Source: Methanobacteriota archaeon
Lineage (GTDB): Archaea > Thermoplasmatota > Thermoplasmata > UBA10834
Direction: 5' to 3'
Length of the DNA: 42,603 nt
NCBI GenBank assembly: GCA_020347565.1
Contig: CP070732.1
Span: 818,613 to 861,215 of the forward strand
The notes under the pieces were generated by a model. The model was not told the DNA's origin and ran no database searches. It worked only from the letters and a program-made list of their open reading frames with translations. Of the stretch, positions 25,295-32,931 are shown piece by piece (within the stretch, counting starts at the first letter, position 1; every line of letters begins with the position of its first letter). The position numbers and the translations under genes are program-made.

Positions 25295-27099
25295 GTGGGT
25301 ATCGCCGCCAGGTAAGTCAGGAACTCGCCATCCTCGTAGAGCAAGTACGTCTCTGAACTCACTTCTTTGAGAAACATGCTTGGTAGCACCCCGTAGGTGA
25401 ATCTCGAGCCGAGACTATCTCCCAGCAGCGCAATCTCAATTACCACGCTTATGCCGGCTTCGCTTGCGCTTACCTCTGGTCCTATGGCATAGCCTGAATC
25501 TATGAAATAAAGTCTGAGAAAGCCATATATGTCACCCCAGCTAAGAGAAGCTATCCGGAAATCATCGCTGAGTGTATCTAGTCTATAGAACTTGTCAGGC
25601 TTGTAGAATGAGGACAGGTATGAGATTCGGCTCACGTCGCTACCAGGGTCAAAAATGAAATCGTCGCCCTCCAACTCAAGATATCCATTAGCGAGAAGTA
25701 CAGTGACATCGTTCACCGGCGCGTCCCATCCTGATATCCATCTGACCCTCCGTTCCAGGAGGCCTGAGTTTGCCACGAAGGCCCTTTCTTCAAAGGAGAT
25801 AGAAGCTCCCAAGTAGATGCCCAGGTTCACTGTGGAATCCGAAGGCTGATTCCCCTCCTCAGTAAATGCTTCAGATACGCCCATACGATGGTCAAACATG
25901 AAGACGGAGAATAGCACGCAACACACTACAAACACAAACACAGCCCTACCTCTAGGTTTGGGAAGGGCGCCAGGAGCGAGTTTGAAGATACGTCTAGCAG
26001 GCAGAGAGTTGCGAAAGAGGGTAATCCACTCATGACGCTTCTGAACGGCCATTGCCCCTGTGATGCATATGAAAGGCATCAATATCAACTGCGAATACTG
26101 TGCATTCCACACAAGCGGCGAGAACAAAAAGAACACGGCAAACAAGTAGTACTTCTTTCCCGAGTCTACACTTGATCTTGCGAATAACACCACGAGGCCA
26201 AATGGCAACATAAGAGTGATTAGGCCGATGCTCCCCACGTAGTTTGCGGCGAGGTTGCCGAGGAGGGCAAGCGGTGAATCTCCGCTGAATAGGAATCCAG
26301 TGTTGAACTCCATCTCGGCAAGGCGATAAGACACTGAAATCTCGGAAACATCCTCGAAGACCACACCGACCACGGGCAGAAATGGACCGAGAATGAAGAC
26401 GGTAGCGACCAACAACAGTGCAATGTACGCTGCCTTCCTGGAAGCTTTGTTGAAGGGTGTCGGGGAAGGGATAATGTATGTTGCGACGACCCAGACAAGA
26501 GCTAGAATTGGCAAAACGTAGCTGGACCTGTGAATCGTCATAGCACAAAATGCGAAGACAACGAACATAGCGAATCGGCTTCGGGGGCTGCAATTCACCA
26601 TGAACAGTTGAGATAGCGCCAGCAGAATGATTGGCATTATGAACGCTCTTGGAGAGACTTGCCCATGGGTGAAATACAGAAACATAGGAGCCAATGACAG
26701 TATCCCTGAAAACACCACCGCGTAGTCATCCCTGATGCCAAAGGACCTGAGGAGGATGAAGCCTGAGAGTAGCAGCAGCACCGAGAAGAAAGGGCTCACG
26801 AGCCAAGGTATGGAATTCCAGCTGATTCCCGATAGGGCCTGCAGTTCGCTGTTGAGGAATACTGTCCCGCTTGGATATGATGCCGGAAAGAGCCCGATAT
26901 AAGAACGAGCGTCAAGAATCCACTTCGCCCGTTCATTCTCAATCAATGATTTCGACAAGTCTAGAGCGAGGTACGTGTCGGAGCCTACGGGCATATCGTT
27001 AGATCTGGGATAGTGTAAAGTGAGGCAGAAGAAGAGAACGCACAGTAAGAGGAAATGCACGTATAAACGACGTCTGACCATAGAGGTTATAACTGCCAT
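25285..27099 (-). CDS. Large polytopic membrane protein, possible GT-C transferase
   Basis: The protein of ~604 residues has about eleven hydrophobic segments in the first 400 residues and a ~190-residue soluble C-terminal domain starting after a helix near 395-412. The first extracytoplasmic loop has DMPVGSDTYLALDLSKSLIE. The layout parallels the 18856-20445 protein. It sits between two GT4 genes, which suggests use of lipid-linked sugars or glycan handling across the membrane, but no family motif is certain. The longest frame starts with TTG at 27126; GATTAATAG near 27130-27138 looks like a TATA box, so the ATG at 27099 is preferred. Confidence 0.68.
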   Translation of the reverse strand: MAVITSMVRRRLYVHFLLLCVLFFCLTLHYPRSNDMPVGSDTYLALDLSKSLIENERAKWILDARSYIGLFPASYPSGTVFLNSELQALSGISWNSIPWLVSPFFSVLLLLSGFILLRSFGIRDDYAVVFSGILSLAPMFLYFTHGQVSPRAFIMPIILLALSQLFMVNCSPRSRFAMFVVFAFCAMTIHRSSYVLPILALVWVVATYIIPSPTPFNKASRKAAYIALLLVATVFILGPFLPVVGVVFEDVSEISVSYRLAEMEFNTGFLFSGDSPLALLGNLAANYVGSIGLITLMLPFGLVVLFARSSVDSGKKYYLFAVFFLFSPLVWNAQYSQLILMPFICITGAMAVQKRHEWITLFRNSLPARRIFKLAPGALPKPRGRAVFVFVVCCVLFSVFMFDHRMGVSEAFTEEGNQPSDSTVNLGIYLGASISFEERAFVANSGLLERRVRWISGWDAPVNDVTVLLANGYLELEGDDFIFDPGSDVSRISYLSSFYKPDKFYRLDTLSDDFRIASLSWGDIYGFLRLYFIDSGYAIGPEVSASEAGISVVIEIALLGDSLGSRFTYGVLPSMFLKEVSSETYLLYEDGEFLTYLAAIPTWS

Positions 27100-27193
27100 G
27101 AGGATTCGTGATTGTAAACCCTGCAAACTATTAATCTTCTTCTACAACAAGGCAATCCACCTGCTGCCCAAGCCTCCATTGAAGCACTCTGGA

Positions 27194-28354
27194 TTAGACT
27201 TGATGAAGCATTTCGGTCATCATCGACTCGAACGAGAGTTGTGTAACGGCTGTCTCACGAGCCATCCTACCAATCGCCTCCCTCTTAGACGGGTCGTTCA
27301 GAAGGGCTATAACTGAATCGGCAACAGCCAAAGGGTCATCCTTTGGAACCAAAATGCCATTCACGTCGTCGGTTATTATCTTTCTCGAGATCGCGTCATC
27401 GCCCACGACTACGGGCAATCCGCTCATCATTGCCTCAAACACGGTCTGGCCGAGGCCCTCGACAAGGGATGAAACGTGGCCCGCATACACATCCGCCTGA
27501 GCGAGTAGTTCAGGGATATCACGCCTATAGCCTGTGAACAAGACGGCCCCGGACGACACGTACTCGGCCAGCTCGGTCTCAAGGCGTGGTCTCAGAACCC
27601 CATCTCCGACGAACACGAAGGCGCTTCCGGAATGGCTTTCAATCACTTTCGGCACTGCTGATGCTATCACCAAAGGACCGTTCTTCTCTACGAATCGACC
27701 CACGAACATTACGACGTCTCGTCCTTCAGGCAAACCTGACAACTTCGTGGGTTGAACCATCCCGAATCTCTGGGAGTCGATGCCACATCGCACCAGCTTC
27801 ACCTTGTCTTTGGATATCCCGTACGATTCGATGTTCGCCTCCTCGAACTCGGAAACAGGAAGAATACGATCCGCTACCATGTAAGAGAAAGCCTCCAGTA
27901 ACATGAATAACCTGGAATAGACTTCGTACCGCAGTTTCCCCTCAGGTACGAAATGGACCACCTCATATGAGAGGGGCCCGACGATTCGCAACAGCATCCG
28001 AATATTCCCACCGAGCAAGCGTGCCAAGGCGACGCCGGCTCCATCAGTGACAGAGAACGAGATTGTCAGTAGCCTGGTCCGCCTCAATCGCCGTCGAATG
28101 AAGACGCATATCCAAATCATAGAGAGCATATCCTTGATCAGCCAGGGGAATCTCGAGAAGGATTCGGGATAATGATGCTCATGTACGCCTTCGATGTCGG
28201 ACAACCTGGATTGGTTCTTTGGCTTCGCAGAGACAACGTGGACATCATATCCAAGGGAATCGAGATGCCTTACCTCCTGTGGGATCATTGTCTCCATGCC
28301 ACCGTACATGGACAAATCGTTCATGGAAGTGTACAGGATGGTTCGTTTAGTCAT
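27194..28354 (-). CDS. Family 4 glycosyltransferase
   Basis: The GT-B protein of ~386 residues has TILYTSMNDLSMYGGMETMI at the N-terminus, DRILPVSEFEEANIESYG, VKLVRCGIDSQRFG, VMFVGRFVEKNGPLVI and the donor-site SSLVEGLGQTVFEAMMSGLPVV with the E-x7-E pattern, then GDDAISRKII. It is a retaining glycosyltransferase of surface glycan assembly. The ATG at 28354 overlaps the stop of the UDP-GlcNAc 2-epimerase gene in an ATGA junction, so the two are translationally coupled. The longer frame to 28375 is less likely. Confidence 0.9.
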   Translation of the reverse strand: MTKRTILYTSMNDLSMYGGMETMIPQEVRHLDSLGYDVHVVSAKPKNQSRLSDIEGVHEHHYPESFSRFPWLIKDMLSMIWICVFIRRRLRRTRLLTISFSVTDGAGVALARLLGGNIRMLLRIVGPLSYEVVHFVPEGKLRYEVYSRLFMLLEAFSYMVADRILPVSEFEEANIESYGISKDKVKLVRCGIDSQRFGMVQPTKLSGLPEGRDVVMFVGRFVEKNGPLVIASAVPKVIESHSGSAFVFVGDGVLRPRLETELAEYVSSGAVLFTGYRRDIPELLAQADVYAGHVSSLVEGLGQTVFEAMMSGLPVVVGDDAISRKIITDDVNGILVPKDDPLAVADSVIALLNDPSKREAIGRMARETAVTQLSFESMMTEMLHQV

Positions 28355-29463
28355 GATTTGACCGTTCCGCGCCATTGGAGCGACTCGAAAAGAATCTCGG
28401 CAATCTTCTTTGAGACTTCGGTCTCTGAATACGGGCTCCCTCGACGAGAGAAGCTCGCCCGAAACTCATCATCATTGATGATTCTGAGAGAATTCTGAAT
28501 TATCGCCTCGGCATCAGCATCAACCAGCCGACAGCCTCCGCATTCCACGGTCTCCACCCATTCCGTCTCCTTCCTCGCCGTCAGAATCGGTACTCCCAGC
28601 ACCTGGGCTTCCTGCTGGACACCACCACTGTCGGTCAGTACGAACTCGGCCCCCGCGAGCGCTTTGAGGAAGTCCAAGTAACCAAGTGGAGGACAAATCT
28701 TGAGGCCCTCAGAAGCTGGTGTCATCTGCCATCGCTTCATCATCTTGCTGGTGTGTGGATGTACGGGAAACACGACAGGAATGCTCTCCGAGATAATCTC
28801 CACAGAGTCAAGTATAGCCTGCAACCGATTCCTGTCCTGGATGTTGGCCGCTCGATGAATGGTCACGAGGGCATACCTCTCAGGAAGGTCGACCTTCGAC
28901 TTCGACCTCGCGATCTCAAGGTTGCGTCTGCAGACGTCGATAAGCGTGGATCCGACCAGGTGGACAGACGGGCCTGTTATGCCCTCATCGCGGAGATTCT
29001 CCACCCCGATGCGAGACGGGGCAAAGAGAATGTCGGATATATGGTCGACTACCACGCGATTCTGTTCCTCCGGCATCGTCTTGTCGTGCGACCTGCACCC
29101 TGCCTCAATGTGTGACAGTAGCACGCCGGACTTCTTGGCTGCCAGGGCTCCAGCGAGAGTCGAGTTGGTGTCTCCCAAAACGACGACTACATCTGGTTTG
29201 ACCTCGCCGTAGACATGACTCAACTGTGATATCATCGCCCCGAGCTGCTCAACCGGGTTCTCGGATCTTTGCGAAAGCCGATGGTCGGGCGCTCTGATCT
29301 CCAGCTCTTCCATGAAGAGCTGGTCCATGTCGTAATCGTAGTGCTGATCCGTATGGACGATCACGTGGTTGTCGAAGCGCCTGTCCATCTCCTCGATCAC
29401 CATGCACAGCTTGACGAGCTCAGGGCGAGTTCCGAACACGGTGACGACTACCTCGTCCGACAT
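28351..29463 (-). CDS. wecB: UDP-N-acetylglucosamine 2-epimerase (non-hydrolysing type)
   Basis: The 370-residue protein interconverts UDP-GlcNAc and UDP-ManNAc. Family signatures are VVVTVFGTRPELVKL at the start, HTDQHYDYDMDQLF, VVVLGDTNSTLAGALAA, SHIEAGCRSHD, MPEEQNRVVVDHISD, FPVHPHTSK, and LTDSGGVQQEAQVLGVP with active-site residues. Length is normal. In this island it can feed the UDP-HexNAc 6-dehydrogenase at 16309-17676 to give UDP-ManNAcA. It is 66 bases after the archaeosortase gene and overlaps the next GT4 gene, so the three likely share a transcript. Confidence 0.93.
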   Translation of the reverse strand: MSDEVVVTVFGTRPELVKLCMVIEEMDRRFDNHVIVHTDQHYDYDMDQLFMEELEIRAPDHRLSQRSENPVEQLGAMISQLSHVYGEVKPDVVVVLGDTNSTLAGALAAKKSGVLLSHIEAGCRSHDKTMPEEQNRVVVDHISDILFAPSRIGVENLRDEGITGPSVHLVGSTLIDVCRRNLEIARSKSKVDLPERYALVTIHRAANIQDRNRLQAILDSVEIISESIPVVFPVHPHTSKMMKRWQMTPASEGLKICPPLGYLDFLKALAGAEFVLTDSGGVQQEAQVLGVPILTARKETEWVETVECGGCRLVDADAEAIIQNSLRIINDDEFRASFSRRGSPYSETEVSKKIAEILFESLQWRGTVKS

Positions 29464-29529
29464 GCGCTATCCAGCCCTCTTCAAGCATTTCGACGGTAAT
29501 AATCGTTTGCGACGAAGGGCTTCTCACAG

Positions 29530-30435
29530 TCATCCATGGTCCCCGGACGCAGAGCCTCTCTCGCAGAATCTGAAGAACAAGAGCCAGAAAAGCGCAATCC
29601 ACACCAGAAATAACACATCTCCAAGGTGCGTGTGGACCCAGAGCATCGTATCGATTCCTCTCGAATGCGCAACCCAGACCAAGATCACCATGCGGGCTAT
29701 GTTGATGACGAAAGACCCTGCGATTCCAATAACGAGCCAGAAGGCCACCTTGCGTCTGCCAAGCTCGAACGAGGTTATCAGTAGGTAGAGTATAACGGAT
29801 ATGAGGGCCAGCTCCTCAAGCCCCGCACACGCCCAACCAATGAATACAGAAGAGGCTCCTGCCTCTCCGCCAACAATTATCTCTCCGGCTATGGGGCCTA
29901 CGCCTATCTCCTGAGACACGAAGATTCTAGAGAATGCGACCACAACGGATACGAAGAAATCGGAAACGGAGACGAAAGCCGACGAGTATACGAAGCTCAA
30001 CGCCAGCGTCATCGCTCGAAGGGCGAACAGGATCAGTATTCCTGTCCGCACCACCGCCGACTCGATTGAGTAGAAAGCAGAGAAGATGCCTGCGACCAGA
30101 ATCACGTAGTCTGTAAGACCGTACGTGTAGTCTCCGGTCAAGGAGCCCGTGACGAAGTTCAAAGCGAAGCTTCCAATTACCAGGAATGCCGAGATGCCCA
30201 GCCCGATTCCAGATGGAACAGGTATTTCAGATGTCTTCTCTCTGTTTGCGATGACGATGATTATCGGCAGCAATGCGTAGATGAAGAAGCTGGAAACGCT
30301 CGTCTCCCTGGCGAATGGAACAAACGCAATCAGCGAGGAGAGGCAGACCGTGATGAGAAACAGAGTCTCCCTGTTGCCCAGAACTGCGCGATTCCACTGT
30401 CGGGCGAAGGAATCCAACAGAGAAAGGACGTTCAC
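29530..30435 (-). CDS. Archaeosortase/exosortase family transpeptidase-like protein
   Basis: The polytopic membrane protein has about eight hydrophobic segments and the exosortase family catalytic set. Counted from the longest frame, the Cys is at 223 in GWACAGLEELAL, the Arg at 268 in INIARMVILVW, and His at 288 and 290 in WVHTHLGDVLF. Archaeosortases recognise a C-terminal tripartite signal on secreted proteins, cut it and probably transfer the protein to a lipid anchor on the outer face of the membrane. No substrate with a clear PGF-CTERM-type tail is encoded in this window. The frame reaches a TTG at 30495, but a TTTATG element (30461-30468) sits about 29 bases before the in-frame GTG at 30435, favouring a leaderless start. 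Confidence 0.85.
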   Translation of the reverse strand: MNVLSLLDSFARQWNRAVLGNRETLFLITVCLSSLIAFVPFARETSVSSFFIYALLPIIIVIANREKTSEIPVPSGIGLGISAFLVIGSFALNFVTGSLTGDYTYGLTDYVILVAGIFSAFYSIESAVVRTGILILFALRAMTLALSFVYSSAFVSVSDFFVSVVVAFSRIFVSQEIGVGPIAGEIIVGGEAGASSVFIGWACAGLEELALISVILYLLITSFELGRRKVAFWLVIGIAGSFVINIARMVILVWVAHSRGIDTMLWVHTHLGDVLFLVWIALFWLLFFRFCERGSASGDHG

Positions 30436-30460
30436 GGGGAATGACAGTCGGACCAAGTAC

Positions 30461-30468
30461 CATAAACG
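30461..30468 (-). promoter_or_regulatory. TATA-like box for the archaeosortase operon
   Basis: The minus strand reads CGTTTATG, about 29 bases from the GTG at 30435. It lies inside the longer frame that starts with TTG at 30495. Confidence 0.4.
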
Positions 30469-30635
30469 TTGCGAATGACCACGTGACTTGATCAAACTTG
30501 GAGAATGACTGTTGACTTCACATGCTGTTCAATCATCTACGAAGGAGCGAACAGGCGGGGCTCTGAGAACCAACAAGGTCGCTCAACAGTCCATGTCTCT
30601 CAGCTCAATCACACTCGACCCGACCTGAAAATGCA

Positions 30636-30821
30636 TCAATCGCTGGACACGATCAACCGGCCGGCCGTCAGGGTCTTCGTGGACTGCTCACCCTCTGAGG
30701 ACTCTTCCTCGTCGGGGGAGGCCTTGCCCTTCAGCCTGAGAGCCTCTTCGAGGAGCTGGGACAGCCATTCCTCTTCCCAGTAACGGATCCTCGCGTCGAA
30801 ACACATTGACTCTCCGGGCAT
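30636..30821 (-). CDS. Small acidic protein, 61 residues
   Basis: I do not recognise a family. The protein has an amphipathic helical stretch (YWEEEWLSQLLEEALRLK), then an acidic Ser/Glu-rich linker and a short basic to neutral tail. Two signals support the ATG at 30821: an AGGAGGTC ribosome binding site about 6 bases upstream, and a TATATA box (30841-30846) centred about 23 bases upstream. Those are partly exclusive, because a leaderless transcript would not contain the ribosome binding site. It lies directly upstream of the archaeosortase operon on the same strand, with ~200 bases between. Confidence 0.5.
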   Translation of the reverse strand: MPGESMCFDARIRYWEEEWLSQLLEEALRLKGKASPDEEESSEGEQSTKTLTAGRLIVSSD

Positions 30822-30840
30822 GTCTTGACCTCCTGACCAC

Positions 30841-30846
30841 TATATA
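30841..30846. promoter_or_regulatory. Palindromic TATA box, possibly bidirectional
   Basis: TATATA reads the same on both strands. On the minus strand it is about 23 bases from the ATG at 30821, and on the plus strand about 25 bases from an ATG at 30869. It could drive transcription both ways. Confidence 0.5.
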
Positions 30847-30868
30847 CTATGTTTCCAGGATTATTTCA

Positions 30869-30928
30869 ATGTTATTCGCGAAAATGTGGCCAAATGACCA
30901 GTTTGCGCCCAAGAGGTGCCACAGATGA
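30869..30928 (+). CDS. Possible leaderless 19-codon peptide
   Basis: An ATG at 30869 lies about 25 bases after the palindromic TATATA and opens a 19-codon frame ending in TGA at 30928, upstream of the Lrp regulator. It could be a leader peptide or chance. No homology can be judged at this size. Confidence 0.2.
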   Translation: MLFAKMWPNDQFAPKRCHR

Positions 30929-30956
30929 CCATGGCGCGGACGAGCACGTCCAAGAC

Positions 30957-30962
30957 TATATA
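30957..30962 (+). promoter_or_regulatory. TATA box for the Lrp/AsnC regulator
   Basis: TATATA within ACTATATACC lies about 29 bases before the ATG at 30989, consistent with a leaderless or near-leaderless transcript. Confidence 0.55.
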
Positions 30963-30988
30963 CCAACTCACGCAATACCGCGGACGCG

Positions 30989-31465
30989 ATGAAGACAGGC
31001 GCCAGAGAGAACGAATCGTTCGAGCTCGACGAGACCGATGTCGAGATACTCAGAAGCCTGAACGACAACGCCCGGAAGAGCTTCAGAGACATCGCCAAGG
31101 AGCTGCACATATCGCTCACGACGGTATCCAACCGCGTCAAGATGCTGGAGAAGGCCGGCATCATTCAGGGCTACATACCTGTCCTCGACCCTGGCAAGCT
31201 CGGATACGACATAACCGCGATAATCGGAATCAAGGTCATCCACGGGAGGATCGTCGAAACGGAGAGGGATCTCGCGAAGGACCCGTCGGTGTACGCCGTG
31301 TTCGATTCGACGGGCGACTGGGACGCCATCATAATGGCCCGATTCAGGAACAGGGAGGACCTCAACGACTTCGTGAAGCGCGCCCTCGACCACGAGAACG
31401 TCGACAAGACCTACACCCAGGTCGTGCTCAACATCACGAAGGACGAGCGGCGCGTACGCGTCTGA
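30989..31465 (+). CDS. Lrp/AsnC family transcriptional regulator
   Basis: The 158-residue protein has the standard two-domain form. Residues ~12-60 make a winged helix-turn-helix (LDETDVEILRSLNDNARKSF, then IAKELHISLTTVSNRVKMLEKAGII), and residues ~70-150 make the RAM/effector domain (YDITAIIGIKVIHG, VYAVFDSTGDWDAIIMARF). Such regulators bind DNA as dimers or octamers and respond to amino acids or related ligands. It has its own TATA box and no obvious operon partner; the next gene begins ~120 bases later. Target genes cannot be named; the palindromic TATA elements nearby at 30841 and 34422 are candidate sites only by position. Confidence 0.93.
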   Translation: MKTGARENESFELDETDVEILRSLNDNARKSFRDIAKELHISLTTVSNRVKMLEKAGIIQGYIPVLDPGKLGYDITAIIGIKVIHGRIVETERDLAKDPSVYAVFDSTGDWDAIIMARFRNREDLNDFVKRALDHENVDKTYTQVVLNITKDERRVRV

Positions 31466-31585
31466 GCGCCCGTGGCTCGGACGTCCTTCGAAGGGCGTCA
31501 CCACGCACGTGGCAGTTCAATTTATGTAGCGCAGGGGGAATTCAGGTACTGACTACCTCGCTTGCAGGGGGGTCGGGGAAGGGTA

Positions 31586-32773
31586 ATGGGCCACATTTCC
31601 GGGGCCGCGCTCGCCTGCGTTTGTTTCACGCTGCTGCTACTGCCGACCGCATTCTCCAGCAACGGTGCCGCGGGAACCGATTCGACGGTCAACGTGATCA
31701 TCTCGTTCGATCCACCCAAGTCCGACTACTGCCCAGAGGAGAACTTCACGATACTCCTCACGGTGACGAACATCCTCATCTCGGACGCCCTGAAGGTCGT
31801 GAACGTGTCGGTCCACTTCTCCTGGATGCCTCCCGGTGAACATGTATGGAACGACGTCTCCAACGGGTCCTCATGGCTGGAGCCGAACGGCGCGGGCTCG
31901 GAGACATACGCGCTCGCCCTCGCCGTCCCGACCGATGCGTGCTCGGCCACGTACAGCTACTTCTTCGGGATCGAGTACCTGAGGCACACCGCGATCGGGG
32001 ATATAGCTGGATCCTGGGGTGGAGGCACGACCTACCGCGATTTCGTCGTGGATGCGGAGCAGCTCGGCGCGGAGACTGAGGGAGGGAGCGTCAACCTGAC
32101 GCCGTACCTCGCGTTCATCGCCGTCCTGCTCTCCCTGGGCGCGATCTCCGCCGTGATGTACTACCGACACTCCACGGGCGAACCGGGGCTTACTCGCGTC
32201 GCCGGCAGCGGGGCCGCGGCCGACGAACCGTATCCGGTCATCAGACCCCTCCCGGGAGAGCGGTTCCCCGTCGAGCGCGGGTTCCTCTACCTCGTGAAGG
32301 AGAACCGGCCGAGGGCCGCGTTCACCATGTTCGACGAGGCCGTGAGGCACGGCGCGAAGGGCATGCTCGTCGCGAGGGAGCACCCCGACAGGCTCAGGAA
32401 GATGCACTCGTTCGAGGCTGAGGTGACACTGTGGCTCACCCGCAGGACGGGAGTCGACCACATCGACCCCACGGAGCTCAGTCTCCTGAACCTCAAGATC
32501 ACGAAGTTCGTCGAGGGGGCGGAGAGGGCCGTCGTGCTCATAGAGGGGCTTGAGTACACGATAACCCAGAACGACTTCGAGAGCGTCCTAAGGTTCGTGG
32601 ACCATCTCCACGACTTCGTGCTGACTCACGATTGCGCCGTCATACTGGTCATCGACCCCCGCGTTCTCTCGACTCGGGAGCTCGCCCTTCTCGAACGATC
32701 GGCGAAGATAGTCGAGCCGTTCGAGGAGGCCGACCAAGGCGGCGCGGATGCGGCGTCCGAGGCGGAGGCATAG
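31586..32773 (+). CDS. Secreted-domain membrane protein with cytoplasmic DUF835
   Basis: The protein of ~395 residues starts with a signal peptide (ALACVCFTLLLLPTAFSS). An extracytoplasmic beta domain follows (STVNVIISFDPP, NFTILLTVTNILI) with N-glycosylation sequons. A single membrane helix lies at ~176-192 (LAFIAVLLSLGAISAVMYY), then a cytoplasmic linker and a DUF835 domain from about 235 (RGFLYLVKENRPRAAFTMFDEA, GLEYTITQNDFESVLRFVDHL). DUF835 is common in Thermoplasmata and methanogens, often attached to sensors, so an envelope-sensing role is possible but not shown. The frame begins at TTG 31562; the ATG at 31586 with GGGAAGGG upstream is preferred. A TATA-like TTTATG is at 31521. Confidence 0.82.
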   Translation: MGHISGAALACVCFTLLLLPTAFSSNGAAGTDSTVNVIISFDPPKSDYCPEENFTILLTVTNILISDALKVVNVSVHFSWMPPGEHVWNDVSNGSSWLEPNGAGSETYALALAVPTDACSATYSYFFGIEYLRHTAIGDIAGSWGGGTTYRDFVVDAEQLGAETEGGSVNLTPYLAFIAVLLSLGAISAVMYYRHSTGEPGLTRVAGSGAAADEPYPVIRPLPGERFPVERGFLYLVKENRPRAAFTMFDEAVRHGAKGMLVAREHPDRLRKMHSFEAEVTLWLTRRTGVDHIDPTELSLLNLKITKFVEGAERAVVLIEGLEYTITQNDFESVLRFVDHLHDFVLTHDCAVILVIDPRVLSTRELALLERSAKIVEPFEEADQGGADAASEAEA

Positions 32774-32931
32774 GAACCATCCCGTACGCGAGTCAGTACG
32801 GCAAACCTCTAAGTCGGCTGAGCGCCTTGTCGGACGTCGCATAGGGCCGCTGCCCGCGGCCCTCATCGAAGGCGCCCGCCGGTCATTTGCGACGGCAGAG
32901 CACGAGCATCTGTGCGGGGGAGGAGAATTCA

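Noticed and set aside
30916..31839. 307-codon plus-strand ORF through the Lrp regulator and into the DUF835 gene.
   Set aside because: It is Arg/His/Gln-rich shadow sequence in the wrong frame; the Lrp and DUF835 frames carry the conserved domains.
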